Origin: Jiangella rhizosphaerae | GTDB taxonomy: Bacteria; Actinomycetota; Actinomycetes; Jiangellales; Jiangellaceae | Direction: 5' to 3' | Assembly (NCBI RefSeq): GCF_003579925.1 | Contig: NZ_QUAL01000092.1 | Coordinates: 11,979-55,281 of the forward strand | Length of the DNA stretch: 43,303 bases | Notes under the pieces: model-generated | Database searches by the model: none | Seen by the model: only the letters and a program-made list of their open reading frames with translations | What the model was told of the DNA's origin: nothing | Position numbers and translations under genes: made by a program | Shown: piece after piece, positions 26,817 to 35,200 of the stretch | How positions within the stretch are numbered: the first letter of the stretch is position 1 | Layout: each line of letters starts with the position of its first letter

Positions 26817-28396
26817 TGGTCGTCGGTGGCGAGGTCCAGCCGCGGGAACAGCGCGTCGCCCTTGGTCACCTCGGCGCCGGCGACCAGCTGGCCCCAGCGG
26901 CCGGCGTCGGCGATCGGCTGAGCCGGCAGCGCGCCGAGTGCCTTCTCGGCGCCCAGCGACTCCCACAGCTTCGCCGACGCCTTCGGCATGACCGGGTTCA
27001 GTAGCACGGCCAGCGCCCGCAGCGCCTCGGCGGAGGAGTACAGGATGGTGGCCAGCCGCTCGCGCTGCGCCTCGTCCTTGGCGACCGCCCACGGCTGCTG
27101 CTCGGTGATGTAGCCGTTGGCGGCGTCGACCAGCGTCCAGACGGCGGCCAGCGCCTCGTGCGGCGCGACGCGGTCGACGGCGGCGTCGGCGTCGGCGGCC
27201 GCCTTGGCGGCGACGGCGGCCAGCGCGGTCTCGGCGTCGGTCTGCGGTCCGGGGGCCGGCAGCGCGCCGTCGAAGTAGCGGCCGATCATCGCCGCCACCC
27301 GCGAGGCCAGGTTGCCCAGCCCGTTGGCCAGCTCGGCCTGGTAGCGCGCCGCGATGTCCTCCCACGAGAACGAGCCGTCGTTGCCGAAGGCGATGGCGCG
27401 CAGGAAGTAGTAGCGGAACGCGTCGGAGCCGAACGTGTCGGTGATCTGCGCCGGCGCGATGCCGGTGAGCTTGGACTTGCTCATCTTCTCGCCGCCGACC
27501 AGCAGCCAGCCGTGCGCGAACACCTTCTTCGGCAGCGGCACCTCGGCGGCCATGAGCATGGCCGGCCAGATGACCGCGTGGAAGCGCAGGATGTCCTTGC
27601 CGACGAAGTGGATGTCGGCCGGCCAGGTGCGGGCGAACTTCTCGTCGTCGGCGCCGTAGCCGGCCGCCGTCGCGTAGTTGAGCAGCGCGTCGACCCACAC
27701 GTAGATGACGTGCGACTCGTCCCACGGCACCGTGATGCCCCAGTCGAACGTCGACCGGGAGATCGAGAGGTCCTGCAGGCCCTGCTTGACGAACGCCAGC
27801 ACCTCGTTGCGGGCGCTCTCGGGCTGCACGAAGTCGGGGTTCTGCTCGTAGAACTCCAGCAGCCGCTCGGTGTAGGCGGACATGCGGAAGAAGTAGTTCG
27901 TCTCCGACAGCTTCTCGACCGGCCGGCCGTGGATCGAGCAGACCAGCTGCCCCTCGTACTCGCCGGTGCCCTCGACGAGGTCGCCGGGCTGCTTGTACTC
28001 CTCGCAGGCGACGCAGTAGTAGCCCTCGTAGGTGCCCTCGAAGATCTCGCCCTTGTCGTACAGGTGCTGGATGAACTCCTTCACCCGCTCGACGTGGCGG
28101 GCCTCGGTGGTGCGGATGAAGTCGTCGTTCGACGCGTCGATGGTCTGCAGCACCGGTTTCCAGGCGCTCTCGACCAGCCGGTCGGCCCACTCCTGCGGAG
28201 TGACGCCGTTCGCCTGCGCCGTCCGCAGCACCTTCTCGCCGTGCTCGTCGGTGCCGGTGAGGAACCAGACGTCCTCCTGGCGCTGACGGTGCCAGCGGGC
28301 GATGAAGTCGGTGGCGACCGTGGTGTACGCGTGGCCGATGTGCGGTGCGTCGTTGACGTAGTAGATCGGCGTGGTGACGTAGAACGCCTTGGGCAT
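26813..28396 (-). CDS. metG: Methionyl-tRNA synthetase
   Basis: 527 residues. Class I synthetase HIGH motif at 19-22 (PHIGHAYTT) and the second signature EKMSKSKL. The insertion carrying YYCVACEEYKQPGD and the anticodon-binding helical domain follow the actinobacterial MetG pattern. No C-terminal OB-fold dimerisation domain is present, which is usual for this lineage. The ATG at 28396 gives the standard MPKAFYVTTPIYYVN start. A family B palindrome (28420-28479) lies 24 bases upstream and may separate it from the gene before. Confidence 0.97.
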   Translation of the reverse strand: MPKAFYVTTPIYYVNDAPHIGHAYTTVATDFIARWHRQRQEDVWFLTGTDEHGEKVLRTAQANGVTPQEWADRLVESAWKPVLQTIDASNDDFIRTTEARHVERVKEFIQHLYDKGEIFEGTYEGYYCVACEEYKQPGDLVEGTGEYEGQLVCSIHGRPVEKLSETNYFFRMSAYTERLLEFYEQNPDFVQPESARNEVLAFVKQGLQDLSISRSTFDWGITVPWDESHVIYVWVDALLNYATAAGYGADDEKFARTWPADIHFVGKDILRFHAVIWPAMLMAAEVPLPKKVFAHGWLLVGGEKMSKSKLTGIAPAQITDTFGSDAFRYYFLRAIAFGNDGSFSWEDIAARYQAELANGLGNLASRVAAMIGRYFDGALPAPGPQTDAETALAAVAAKAAADADAAVDRVAPHEALAAVWTLVDAANGYITEQQPWAVAKDEAQRERLATILYSSAEALRALAVLLNPVMPKASAKLWESLGAEKALGALPAQPIADAGRWGQLVAGAEVTKGDALFPRLDLATDDQ

Positions 28397-28419
28397 GCGC
28401 CCGATGGTAGTCCCCGCGC

Positions 28420-28479
28420 TCCCATGATCATCAACGGTTGCCGACGTCATGGTGTCGCCAGCGGTCGATGATCATGGGA
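28420..28479. repeat. Family B palindromic repeat, copy 1
   Basis: Perfect 13-base outer arms TCCCATGATCATC (28420-28432) and GATGATCATGGGA (28467-28479), with a partly paired inner region built on GCCGAC...GTCGCC. It aligns along its length with the copy at 29494-29551. The TGA inside the right arm (read on the minus strand) is the stop codon of the AbiEi-like gene. Confidence 0.85.
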
Positions 28480-29419
28480 ACGCGGCAGGCGGAACCGCAC
28501 GGGCGAGGCACTCCGGTCCACCCTCGTCGCTGAGCACGCGGCCTTGCTCGGCCGCGACGCCGCACGGATCGCCGAAGAGGTCGGCGTGCCCATACCGGAG
28601 TGTGGCGTAGCCGTGGGCGGTGGCGCGATTGTCGCGACGGCGGTCGCGGAACCGGCCCTCGTCGGCGTGTCCGACCCGCCCGTCGAGCTCGACGCGCAGC
28701 GCGTACCGGTCGTAGTCCACGTCCACCCAGATGACCCGGTCGCCGGCGACCCGCCGCTGCCGATGGCCGCGCGGCAGCGCGTGCGCGCGTTCGACGGCGC
28801 GGAGGTGTCTCAGTTCCAGCGGCGACTGCGCACCCTCCGACACGTCGCTGAGCATGCTCTCCAGCATCGCCCGCCAGCGGATCTTCTTGCGCAGGCCGAG
28901 CGCGTCGGCGAGGCGGTCCGGAGTGGTCAAGCGGCGCTGGCAGGCCGACGTCACCCATGCCTCCACCTCCTGCGGGCGCCGGGTGACGTCGACGAGGTCC
29001 AGCACCGTCTCCTCCGTGCGGGTCCGTGGTGGATTGCGCGCCGGGTGACGGGTTCGGTCCAGCCGGTGCGCGTAGTGAACACGGACGCCCGCGATGCGGC
29101 TGCGCACGTGCCGGTCGGCCGGCAGGGTCACGTGCACGACGGGCCCGGGATCGTCGCAGAGTCCGTCGAGGTACGCCGCCGTCCGGTGACTGGCCACGGC
29201 ACCGCGGCCGGCCCGCAGGATCGCCGCCCAGACGACAGCCTCGTACGAGAGCGGGCCGGTGAACGTCGCGTACACCCGGGCGTGCACGCGCTGCCATCGC
29301 CCCGAACGTACGAGCCAGCCGATGCGCCGCTGCGTGAGCCCGCCCGCGACCGCCTGTTCGAGGCCGATCACGCCGTGCTGCGGCGCTGCGGCCACGGCGA
29401 CGTCGGAAGGCAGGTCCAC
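28472..29419 (-). CDS. AbiEi-like antitoxin domain plus DUF559/Vsr-type nuclease domain
   Basis: 315 residues. The N-terminal winged-helix AbiEi-type domain (HGVIGLEQAVAGGLTQRRI and RSGRWQRVHARVYATFTG) is followed by a middle region and a C-terminal PD-(D/E)xK-like fold. The fold contains WVDVDYD (D233, D235) and RVELDGRVGH (E244, D246), typical of DUF559/Vsr-type endonucleases. No AbiEii toxin partner is adjacent, so it is not a simple type IV pair. Such genes are abundant and scattered in actinomycetes. It is flanked by two family B palindromes, and its stop codon lies within one of them. GTG start at 29419. Confidence 0.78.
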   Translation of the reverse strand: MDLPSDVAVAAAPQHGVIGLEQAVAGGLTQRRIGWLVRSGRWQRVHARVYATFTGPLSYEAVVWAAILRAGRGAVASHRTAAYLDGLCDDPGPVVHVTLPADRHVRSRIAGVRVHYAHRLDRTRHPARNPPRTRTEETVLDLVDVTRRPQEVEAWVTSACQRRLTTPDRLADALGLRKKIRWRAMLESMLSDVSEGAQSPLELRHLRAVERAHALPRGHRQRRVAGDRVIWVDVDYDRYALRVELDGRVGHADEGRFRDRRRDNRATAHGYATLRYGHADLFGDPCGVAAEQGRVLSDEGGPECLARAVPPAAFP

Positions 29420-29493
29420 GCCGCCGAGCCTCGTCGACGGCCGCGCCGGGCACCAGGCCCCGAACGCGATCTGTGGACAACGCTGCTCTTATC

Positions 29494-29551
29494 CCCGTGA
29501 TCATCAACCGGTGGCGACATGATGGCGTCGCCATCGGTTGATGATCATGGG
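29494..29551. repeat. Family B palindromic repeat, copy 2
   Basis: 25-base arms (29494-29518 and 29527-29551) around an 8-base loop. The core is TGATCATCAACCGGTGGCGAC, with two positions that would form G-U pairs in RNA. It is a near-continuous hairpin and aligns with copy 1 at 28420-28479. It lies between the LLM oxidoreductase stop (4 bases away) and the AbiEi-like gene start. Confidence 0.88.
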
Positions 29552-29554
29552 ACC

Positions 29555-30430
29555 TCAGAGCTTGGGCACGACGGTCTGGAAGAACAGCTCGACCTGACGC
29601 CGGGTGTCGCCGTGCACCGGCCAGAACACGAACGCCTCGAAGCCCAGCCGCTCGCGGTAGTCCGTCAGCGCGTCGGCCCAGTGCCCGGCCGAGCCCACCA
29701 GCAGCTGGTCGTTGCGCGGCGGCCGGCCGTCGTCGATGACGCCCATGACGTTGAAGACCCGGCGGACGGCGGACGGCTCGCGCCCGGCGGCGACGGCGGC
29801 CTGGTCGATGGCGCGCTGCATCGCCGGGACCTCCTCCAGCGACAGGTACGCGTTGGTCGGCAGCCAGCCGTCGGCGTGCCGGCCGGTCAGCGCGAGCATC
29901 CGCGGCTTGAACGCGCCGACCCAGACGGGCGGGACGGGGTCGGGCGGCGCCCCGGCGACGGCGACGGCGTCGCGCAGCCGGTAGAACTCGCCGTCGTGCG
30001 TCACCGGCCGGCCGGACCACAGCCGGCGCAGCAGCGGGATCGACTCGTCCAGCGCGCCGATCGCCTGGCCCAGCGTCGGCCACTGCGCACCCCAGCCCGG
30101 CAGCCCGTCGTACGGGCCGCCGGCGCCGAGGCCGAGCACGAACCGGCCGCCGCTGGTGTGCTGCAGCGTGGCCGCGCCCTTCGCGATCACCGTCGGCGAC
30201 CGGAACGGCAGCGCCGTCACGTTCGGCGCGACGCGGACGCGTGAGGTCCGGGCGAGCAGCAGCGGGATCAGCGTCCACGCGTCCTGTTCGGACGGCAGGT
30301 ACGGATGGTCGGCGACGGTGACGAGGTCGGCGCCGAGCTCCTCGGCGATGGTGGTCGCCTCGAGCAGTTCCGGGAGCCGGTGCGCCGACGCCGGGAGCGC
30401 CGCGCCGTACGTGATCGTCATGCCTCCCAC
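29555..30430 (-). CDS. LLM class F420/flavin-dependent oxidoreductase
   Basis: A 291-residue luciferase-like TIM barrel. LPELLEATTIAEELGADLVTVADHP, the substrate-loop ALPFRSPTVIAKGAATLQH and GRFVLGLGAGG are typical of the F420-dependent group; which cofactor it uses cannot be settled. The GTG at 30430 was preferred because GAGG stands 7 bases before it; the ATG three codons later has its GGGAGG only one base away. A CCTCAA/TTGAGG palindrome precedes it and resembles one before uvrA2, so both may answer to the same MerR-type regulator. Confidence 0.85.
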   Translation of the reverse strand: MGGMTITYGAALPASAHRLPELLEATTIAEELGADLVTVADHPYLPSEQDAWTLIPLLLARTSRVRVAPNVTALPFRSPTVIAKGAATLQHTSGGRFVLGLGAGGPYDGLPGWGAQWPTLGQAIGALDESIPLLRRLWSGRPVTHDGEFYRLRDAVAVAGAPPDPVPPVWVGAFKPRMLALTGRHADGWLPTNAYLSLEEVPAMQRAIDQAAVAAGREPSAVRRVFNVMGVIDDGRPPRNDQLLVGSAGHWADALTDYRERLGFEAFVFWPVHGDTRRQVELFFQTVVPKL

Positions 30431-30436
30431 CGAACA

Positions 30437-30456
30437 ACCTCAAGCGCGGTTGAGGT
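30437..30456. promoter_or_regulatory. Putative MerR operator before the LLM gene
   Basis: Palindrome ACCTCAA-GCGCGG-TTGAGGT with 7-base perfect arms directly upstream of the LLM oxidoreductase. The arms equal those of the SoxR box (CCTCAA/TTGAGG). A related TCAA-N7-TTGA element is found before uvrA2 (33062-33076), whose divergent neighbour is a MerR-family regulator. Confidence 0.6.
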
Positions 30457-30491
30457 CAACCCTTCTCCCAACCCCGCCGCCCGAGTTGGGC

Positions 30492-33044
30492 TCAGGCGGG
30501 GACGAGGCGGGCGCGGAGGAACTCGCCGGTCCGCGACCCGGGCGCCGACGCGATGTCCGACGGCGTGCCGGTGGCGACGACGCGCCCGCCGGCCGCTCCC
30601 CCGCCGGGGCCGAGGTCGACCACCCAGTCCGCGGTCCGGATGACGTCGAGGTCGTGCTCGATCGCGATGACGGTGTTCCCGGCGTCGACCAGCCGCCGCA
30701 GCACGCCGAGCAGCCGCGCGACGTCGTCGACGTGCAGGCCGGTGGTGGGCTCGTCGAGGAGGTAGAGCGTGCGGCCGGTGGAGCGGCGGGCCAGCTCCTT
30801 CGCCAGCTTGATCCGCTGCGCCTCGCCGCCTGACAGGGTCGTCGTCGGTTGCCCCAGCTGCAGGTAGCCGAGGCCGACGTCGTCGAGCAGCCGCAACCGC
30901 GCCACCGCCGCGGGCACGTCGGCGAACAGCTCGACCGCCTCGGCGACCGTCAGGTTCAGCGCCTCGGCGATGTCGTGCCCGCGGTACTTCGCTCGCAGGA
31001 CGTCGCGGGTAAAGCGGCGGCCGTGGCAGACCGGGCAGCGCACCTGGACGTCGGGCAGGAAATGCATCGACACGTTCAGCACGCCGGCGCCGGTGCACCG
31101 CTCGCACCGTCCGCCCGGGACGTTGAAGGAGAAGTGCCCGGCGGTGAGGCCCAGTTCACGGGCGCCGTCCGTGGCGGCGAACGCCTCGCGGATCGGGGTG
31201 AACGCGTCGGAGTACGTGGCGGCGTTGGACCGCGGCATCCGCCCGGCGGCCTGCTGGTCGATCGTCACGACCTTGTCCAGGTGGGTCCACCCGTCGATGC
31301 CGTCGTGGTCGCCGGGCGGGTCGCCGGCGCCGTGGAACCGCTGCCGGCCGGCCTTGTCGACGATGTCGAGCACCAGCGACGACTTCCCCGACCCGGACGG
31401 CCCGGTGACGGCGACCAGCCGGCCCAGCGGCAGCGCGACGGTGACGTCCTTCAGGTTGTGCGCGCGGGCGCCGCGAACGACGAGCGCCGGGCCCTCGCCG
31501 TCGGCCGCACGTGGCTCCGGACCGGGCACCCGCGACCGGCCCGACAGGTACGCCCCGGTGACCGACCCCTCCGTCGCGGCGACCTCGTCCGGCGTCCCCG
31601 CGGCGACCACCCGTCCGCCGTCGCGACCCGCGCCGGGACCGATGTCGATGACGTGGTCGGCGGCCCGGAGCACTTCGAGGTCGTGCTCGATGACCAGGAC
31701 GGTGTTGCCGAGGTCGCGCAGCCGGCGCAGCACGGCGACCAGCCGGGCGACGTCGGCGGGATGCAGGCCGATGGTCGGCTCGTCCAGCACGTACAGCACG
31801 CCGGTGAGCCCCGACCCCAGCAGCGCCGCCAGCCGCAGCCGCTGCGCCTCGCCGGCGGACAGGCTGGGCGTCGACCGCTCGAGCGTCAGGTACTCGACGC
31901 CGACGTCGACCAGCCGGCGTACCCGTTCGTGCAGGTCGGCGACGACCGGCTCGGCGAACCGCCACTCGTCGCCGTCGATGCGGCCGTGCAAGGCGTCGAT
32001 CCAGGCCGCCAGCTCGTCCAGGGGCAGCCGGGCGGCGTCGACCACTGTCAGGCCGGCGACGGTGACCCGCCGGCTCTCCGGCCGCAGCCGGGTGCCGTCG
32101 CAGTCGGGGCAGGTCTGCTGGTGCAGCAGGCGCTCGGTCTTCTCGCGGTAGCCGGCGTCCTCGATGCGGTCGGCGTACCGCCGCAGCACGGCGGTCGCGA
32201 CGCCCTCGAACCGGCCGGCGGTGACGGTGCGCGGCGGCTCGGCCGCCGCGAGGCCGGCGCCGAGGTGACGGCGGAACTCCGGGCTCTCGACGCCGTACAG
32301 CAGCAGGTCGCGCTGCATGTCGCCGAGCTCGCGGACCGGCACGTACGCGTCGAACTCGAACCCGTAGTGCCGGCCGGCGGCCTGCAGCACCGAGATGCTG
32401 CGGTCGGTCAGCACCGGGTGCCAGCCCAGCACGGCGCCACCGGCGACGCTGAGGCCGTCGTCGATCAGCTTGGACACGTCGGGCCGCAGGACGACGCCGA
32501 GGCCGGTGCAGGCGGGGCAGGCGCCGGACGGCTTGTTGAAGGAGAAGTCGCCCATGACGAGGTCGGGGACCTCGGTGCCGCAGTGCGGGCAGCCCACGGT
32601 CTCGGCGTCGCGCGGCTCGGCGGGCTCGTCGTCCCACGAGTCGTCGTCGCCGGCGTGGTAGCTGGGCGGCAGCGGGGAACCGCAGGCCGGGCACGGACGG
32701 TGGCCGATGCGGGCCCACAGGAGCCGCAGGTAGGTGAACACCTCGGTGGCCGTGCCGACGGTGGACCGGGGGCTGCGGTTGGTCAGGTACTGGTCGATGC
32801 TGATGGACGGCGACAGGCCGGTGATGGAGTCGACCGGGGCCTTGCTCACGAAGGCGGTGACCAAGCCCAGCGACTCGAGGTACTGCCGCTGCCCCTCCCG
32901 GTGCAGCAGGTCGAAGGCGAGGGTGGACTTGCCGGACCCGGACCGGCCGGTCAGCACGACCAGCCGGTTGCGCGGGATGCCGACGCTGAGGTTCTTCAGG
33001 TTGTGCAGCCGGGCGTTCGTCACCCTGATCTCGCCGAAATCCAT
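30492..33044 (-). CDS. UvrA2-type ABC ATPase (drug-resistance UvrA, DrrC-like)
   Basis: An 850-residue UvrA paralogue. Walker A motifs are GRSGSGKST (33-41) and GPSGSGKSS; signatures are LSAGEAQRLRLAALL and LSGGEAQRIKLAKEL, each followed by LDEPTxGLH. Zinc modules include CPACGSP/CPHCG, CPDCDGTRL and CERCTGAG/CPVCHGRR. The UvrB-binding domain that normally follows VGTATEVFTYLRLLWAR is missing; the protein passes directly to a short zinc segment. That places it in class II UvrA, linked to self-resistance against DNA-binding drugs. The ATG at 33044 was chosen; a TTG at 33065 is weaker. It is divergent from a double-MerR regulator. Confidence 0.92.
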   Translation of the reverse strand: MDFGEIRVTNARLHNLKNLSVGIPRNRLVVLTGRSGSGKSTLAFDLLHREGQRQYLESLGLVTAFVSKAPVDSITGLSPSISIDQYLTNRSPRSTVGTATEVFTYLRLLWARIGHRPCPACGSPLPPSYHAGDDDSWDDEPAEPRDAETVGCPHCGTEVPDLVMGDFSFNKPSGACPACTGLGVVLRPDVSKLIDDGLSVAGGAVLGWHPVLTDRSISVLQAAGRHYGFEFDAYVPVRELGDMQRDLLLYGVESPEFRRHLGAGLAAAEPPRTVTAGRFEGVATAVLRRYADRIEDAGYREKTERLLHQQTCPDCDGTRLRPESRRVTVAGLTVVDAARLPLDELAAWIDALHGRIDGDEWRFAEPVVADLHERVRRLVDVGVEYLTLERSTPSLSAGEAQRLRLAALLGSGLTGVLYVLDEPTIGLHPADVARLVAVLRRLRDLGNTVLVIEHDLEVLRAADHVIDIGPGAGRDGGRVVAAGTPDEVAATEGSVTGAYLSGRSRVPGPEPRAADGEGPALVVRGARAHNLKDVTVALPLGRLVAVTGPSGSGKSSLVLDIVDKAGRQRFHGAGDPPGDHDGIDGWTHLDKVVTIDQQAAGRMPRSNAATYSDAFTPIREAFAATDGARELGLTAGHFSFNVPGGRCERCTGAGVLNVSMHFLPDVQVRCPVCHGRRFTRDVLRAKYRGHDIAEALNLTVAEAVELFADVPAAVARLRLLDDVGLGYLQLGQPTTTLSGGEAQRIKLAKELARRSTGRTLYLLDEPTTGLHVDDVARLLGVLRRLVDAGNTVIAIEHDLDVIRTADWVVDLGPGGGAAGGRVVATGTPSDIASAPGSRTGEFLRARLVPA

Positions 33045-33061
33045 ACCTTCAATTCTCTCAT

Positions 33062-33076
33062 TCAAGCCCGCGTTGA
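33062..33076. promoter_or_regulatory. Putative MerR operator before uvrA2
   Basis: TCAA-GCCCGCG-TTGA, extended on one side by GG, lies 18 bases upstream of the uvrA2 start in the gap to the divergent MerR-type gene. It matches the LLM-gene palindrome at 30437-30456 except for one extra base in the spacer and a less complete outer arm. Confidence 0.55.
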
Positions 33077-33142
33077 GGGTTGGCCTCGGCTTGGTGCCGA
33101 TCCGAAAGCGATAAGCTTCAACTCCCGGCGTGAAGGAGGGTG

Positions 33143-33856
33143 GTGACGGCGATGGCGGCGCTGCGGCCGGTGGATCTCGCGCGAGCGGTCGGCGTCTCGG
33201 CGCAGCAGATCCGCAACTACGAGGACGCCGGCGTGCTGCCCCTCGTGCCGCGGTCCGACTCGGGCTACCGGCAGTTCTCCGAGCGGCACCTGCGGGCGCT
33301 GCGGACGTTCCGGGCGCTGGTGCCGGGCTACGGTGTCGTGGCAGCGCGCTCGATCATGCGGACGGTGCACGACGGCGACGTCGCCGGGGCGCTCGCGCTG
33401 GTCGACGCCGTCCACGCCGAGCTGCACGACCACCGCCGGCAGCTGCACGAGACCGCGGAGGCACTGGAAGCCGTCGCGTCGGGGCCGGCGCCGACGGCGT
33501 CGCCGCGGGGGCTGCGGGTCGGCGACGTGGCCCGGCGGCTCGGGGTGCGGCCGTCGGCGCTGCGGACGTGGGAGGCGGCGGGCCTGCTCGCCCCGGCGCG
33601 CGAGCCGGGCACGTCCTACCGCACCTACACCGCCGACGACGTCCGCGACGCGCAGCTGGTCAACCTGCTCCGGCAGAGCCGGTACGGGCTGGAGCAGGTC
33701 CGCCTGGTGCTCGGCGAGCTGCGCCGCACCGGCAGCACCGAGGCACTGCGCGCCGTCCTCGCCCAGCGGCGCGAGCAGCTGACCGCGCGGACGCTGGCCA
33801 TGCTCGACGGCGCAGGCCGGCTGCACGCCTACCTGACCACCGAGCCGGCCGGCTGA
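33143..33856 (+). CDS. Double-MerR-domain regulator, TioE-like
   Basis: 237 residues with two MerR DNA-binding domains in one chain. The first is at about 8-75 (PVDLARAVGVSAQQIRNYED, GYRQFSERHLRALR). The second is at about 124-190 (LRVGDVARRLGVRPSALRTW, SYRTYTADDVRDAQ). It has no cysteine, so it is not a SoxR or metal sensor. Proteins of this plan stand beside UvrA-like resistance genes in thiocoraline-type clusters, as here. It probably senses a DNA-active compound and induces uvrA2. Start: GTG at 33143, after AAGGAGG; GTG 33140 and ATG 33152 are alternatives. Confidence 0.85.
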   Translation: MTAMAALRPVDLARAVGVSAQQIRNYEDAGVLPLVPRSDSGYRQFSERHLRALRTFRALVPGYGVVAARSIMRTVHDGDVAGALALVDAVHAELHDHRRQLHETAEALEAVASGPAPTASPRGLRVGDVARRLGVRPSALRTWEAAGLLAPAREPGTSYRTYTADDVRDAQLVNLLRQSRYGLEQVRLVLGELRRTGSTEALRAVLAQRREQLTARTLAMLDGAGRLHAYLTTEPAG

Positions 33857-33892
33857 CGCGGCGGCTGTACCGCCCTGTCGTGGCGGCCCGCG

Positions 33893-35164
33893 TCAGCCGT
33901 CGCGGCCGGCTTGGCGGGCCGCCGCCTCGCGGGCCTCGCGGACGGCCGCGCCGGCGTTGGCCCACGGCGTCCCCGCCCAGGGGTCGTAGTCGACCTCGAG
34001 CGGCTCCTGCTCGGGCCGGCGGTCCTCGGGCACATGCTGCAGGTTGATGCGGATGCGGTACCAGAGCGAACTGCGCCCGCGCATGCCGTCGACGAGGACG
34101 TCGGCCGGCTCCAGGTACGGCACGACGTCGGCGTGCTTGCTCTTCCAGCGCTCGAGCCCGGCCATGGCCTCGTCCTTGGTCTTGGCCCGGGCCACCTCGA
34201 TGAGCGGCATCGTCTGCGTGCGGCGTCCGGTGCCCTTCGGCGGCTTCTCGGCCGGGCCGAGCCGCTCGGCCAGCTCGAGCAGCGGCTCGAGCGAGCCGGC
34301 CGAGGTCTCGATGCCGGCCCACGGGTCGCCGATCTCGGCGAACCGCCGCGGCGCGGTGGCCAGCGTGAAGTCCTCGGGCCGGCAGGTGGGCACCTCGTCC
34401 CAGGTCAGCGGCATGGACACCCGGGCGTCGGCCTTGGCGCGGACGGAGTAGGCGGAGGCGACGGTGCGGTCCTTGGCGTTCTGGTTGAAGTCGACGAAGA
34501 CGCCCTCGCGCTCTTCCTTCCACCATCTGGCGGTCGCGATGCCGGGCGCCCGGTTCTCGACCTCGCGGGCCACGCTCTCGGCGGCCAGGCGCACCTGCCG
34601 GTACGACCAGAGCGGGTCGATGCGGGTGTAGATATGGAAGCCGCGCGACCCAGACGTCTTCGGCCACGCGGTGAGCCCGTGATCCTGCAGCACCTCGCGG
34701 GCGACCTGCGCGACATCGAGGATCTGCGGCCACTCGATGCCCGGGTTGGGGTCGAGGTCGATGCGCAGCTCGTCGGGACGGTCGAGGTCCTCGGCGCGGA
34801 CGGGGTGCGGGTTGAGGTCGATGCAGCCGAGGTTGACCACCCAGGCCAGCGCCGCGGCATCGCGCACGACGACCTCGTCGGCGGACGTGCCGGACCGGTA
34901 GCGCAGCGTGGCGACCTCGATCCAATCGGGCCGCTTGTCGGGCGCGCGCTTCTGGAAGAACGCCTCCTGGTCGATGCCCTTGACGAACCGCTTGAGGATC
35001 ATCGGCCGCCCCTCGACGCCGCGCAGGGCGCCCTCGGCCACGGCCAGGTAGTAGGTGACGAGGTCCAGCTTGGTGTGGCCGCCGTCGGGGAAGACCACCT
35101 TGTCAGGATGGGTGATCGTCACCTCACGCCCGGCGACCTCGAGCACCAGCTTGGACGTCGACAT
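33893..35164 (-). CDS. Stand-alone LigD-type polymerase/primase (PolDom)
   Basis: A 423-residue archaeo-eukaryotic-primase-type polymerase of the kind found at the LigD N-terminus. Catalytic metal residues are D136 and D138 (IDLDPNPG) and D225 (VDFNQNAKDR). TSGSRGFHIYTRI is the nucleotide-binding loop. About 120 residues beyond the usual polymerase domain include VVPYLEPADVLVDGMRGR and an Ala/Arg-rich tail. No ligase, nuclease domain or Ku gene is nearby. Mycobacterial PrimPol-C type enzymes are the closest described group; they fill short gaps in base-excision repair. It converges with the MerR gene. Confidence 0.88.
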   Translation of the reverse strand: MSTSKLVLEVAGREVTITHPDKVVFPDGGHTKLDLVTYYLAVAEGALRGVEGRPMILKRFVKGIDQEAFFQKRAPDKRPDWIEVATLRYRSGTSADEVVVRDAAALAWVVNLGCIDLNPHPVRAEDLDRPDELRIDLDPNPGIEWPQILDVAQVAREVLQDHGLTAWPKTSGSRGFHIYTRIDPLWSYRQVRLAAESVAREVENRAPGIATARWWKEEREGVFVDFNQNAKDRTVASAYSVRAKADARVSMPLTWDEVPTCRPEDFTLATAPRRFAEIGDPWAGIETSAGSLEPLLELAERLGPAEKPPKGTGRRTQTMPLIEVARAKTKDEAMAGLERWKSKHADVVPYLEPADVLVDGMRGRSSLWYRIRINLQHVPEDRRPEQEPLEVDYDPWAGTPWANAGAAVREAREAAARQAGRDG

Positions 35165-35200
35165 GAGCCCACCATAGAGCGGCCCGGTGACAACGGCCGG

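Larger units (their letters stand above)
28420..29551. mobile_element. Possible repeat-bounded cassette with one AbiEi-DUF559 gene
   Basis: Two copies of the same palindrome (family B) bracket a single complete gene encoding a predicted DNA-binding plus nuclease protein, between metG and the LLM oxidoreductase. There is no transposase and no direct target duplication that I can see. The unit is proposed as a mobile or formerly mobile cassette on architecture alone. Confidence 0.3.

Noticed and set aside
28472-29419. A complete type IV (AbiE) toxin-antitoxin system
   Set aside because: There is no AbiEii nucleotidyltransferase toxin next to the gene; the neighbours are metG and an LLM oxidoreductase. 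The nucleotidyltransferase-like gene at 21960 is too far away and belongs to another family.
33143-33856. SoxR identity for the MerR regulator, suggested by the CCTCAA/TTGAGG operator
   Set aside because: The protein has no cysteine for an iron-sulfur cluster and contains two MerR domains.
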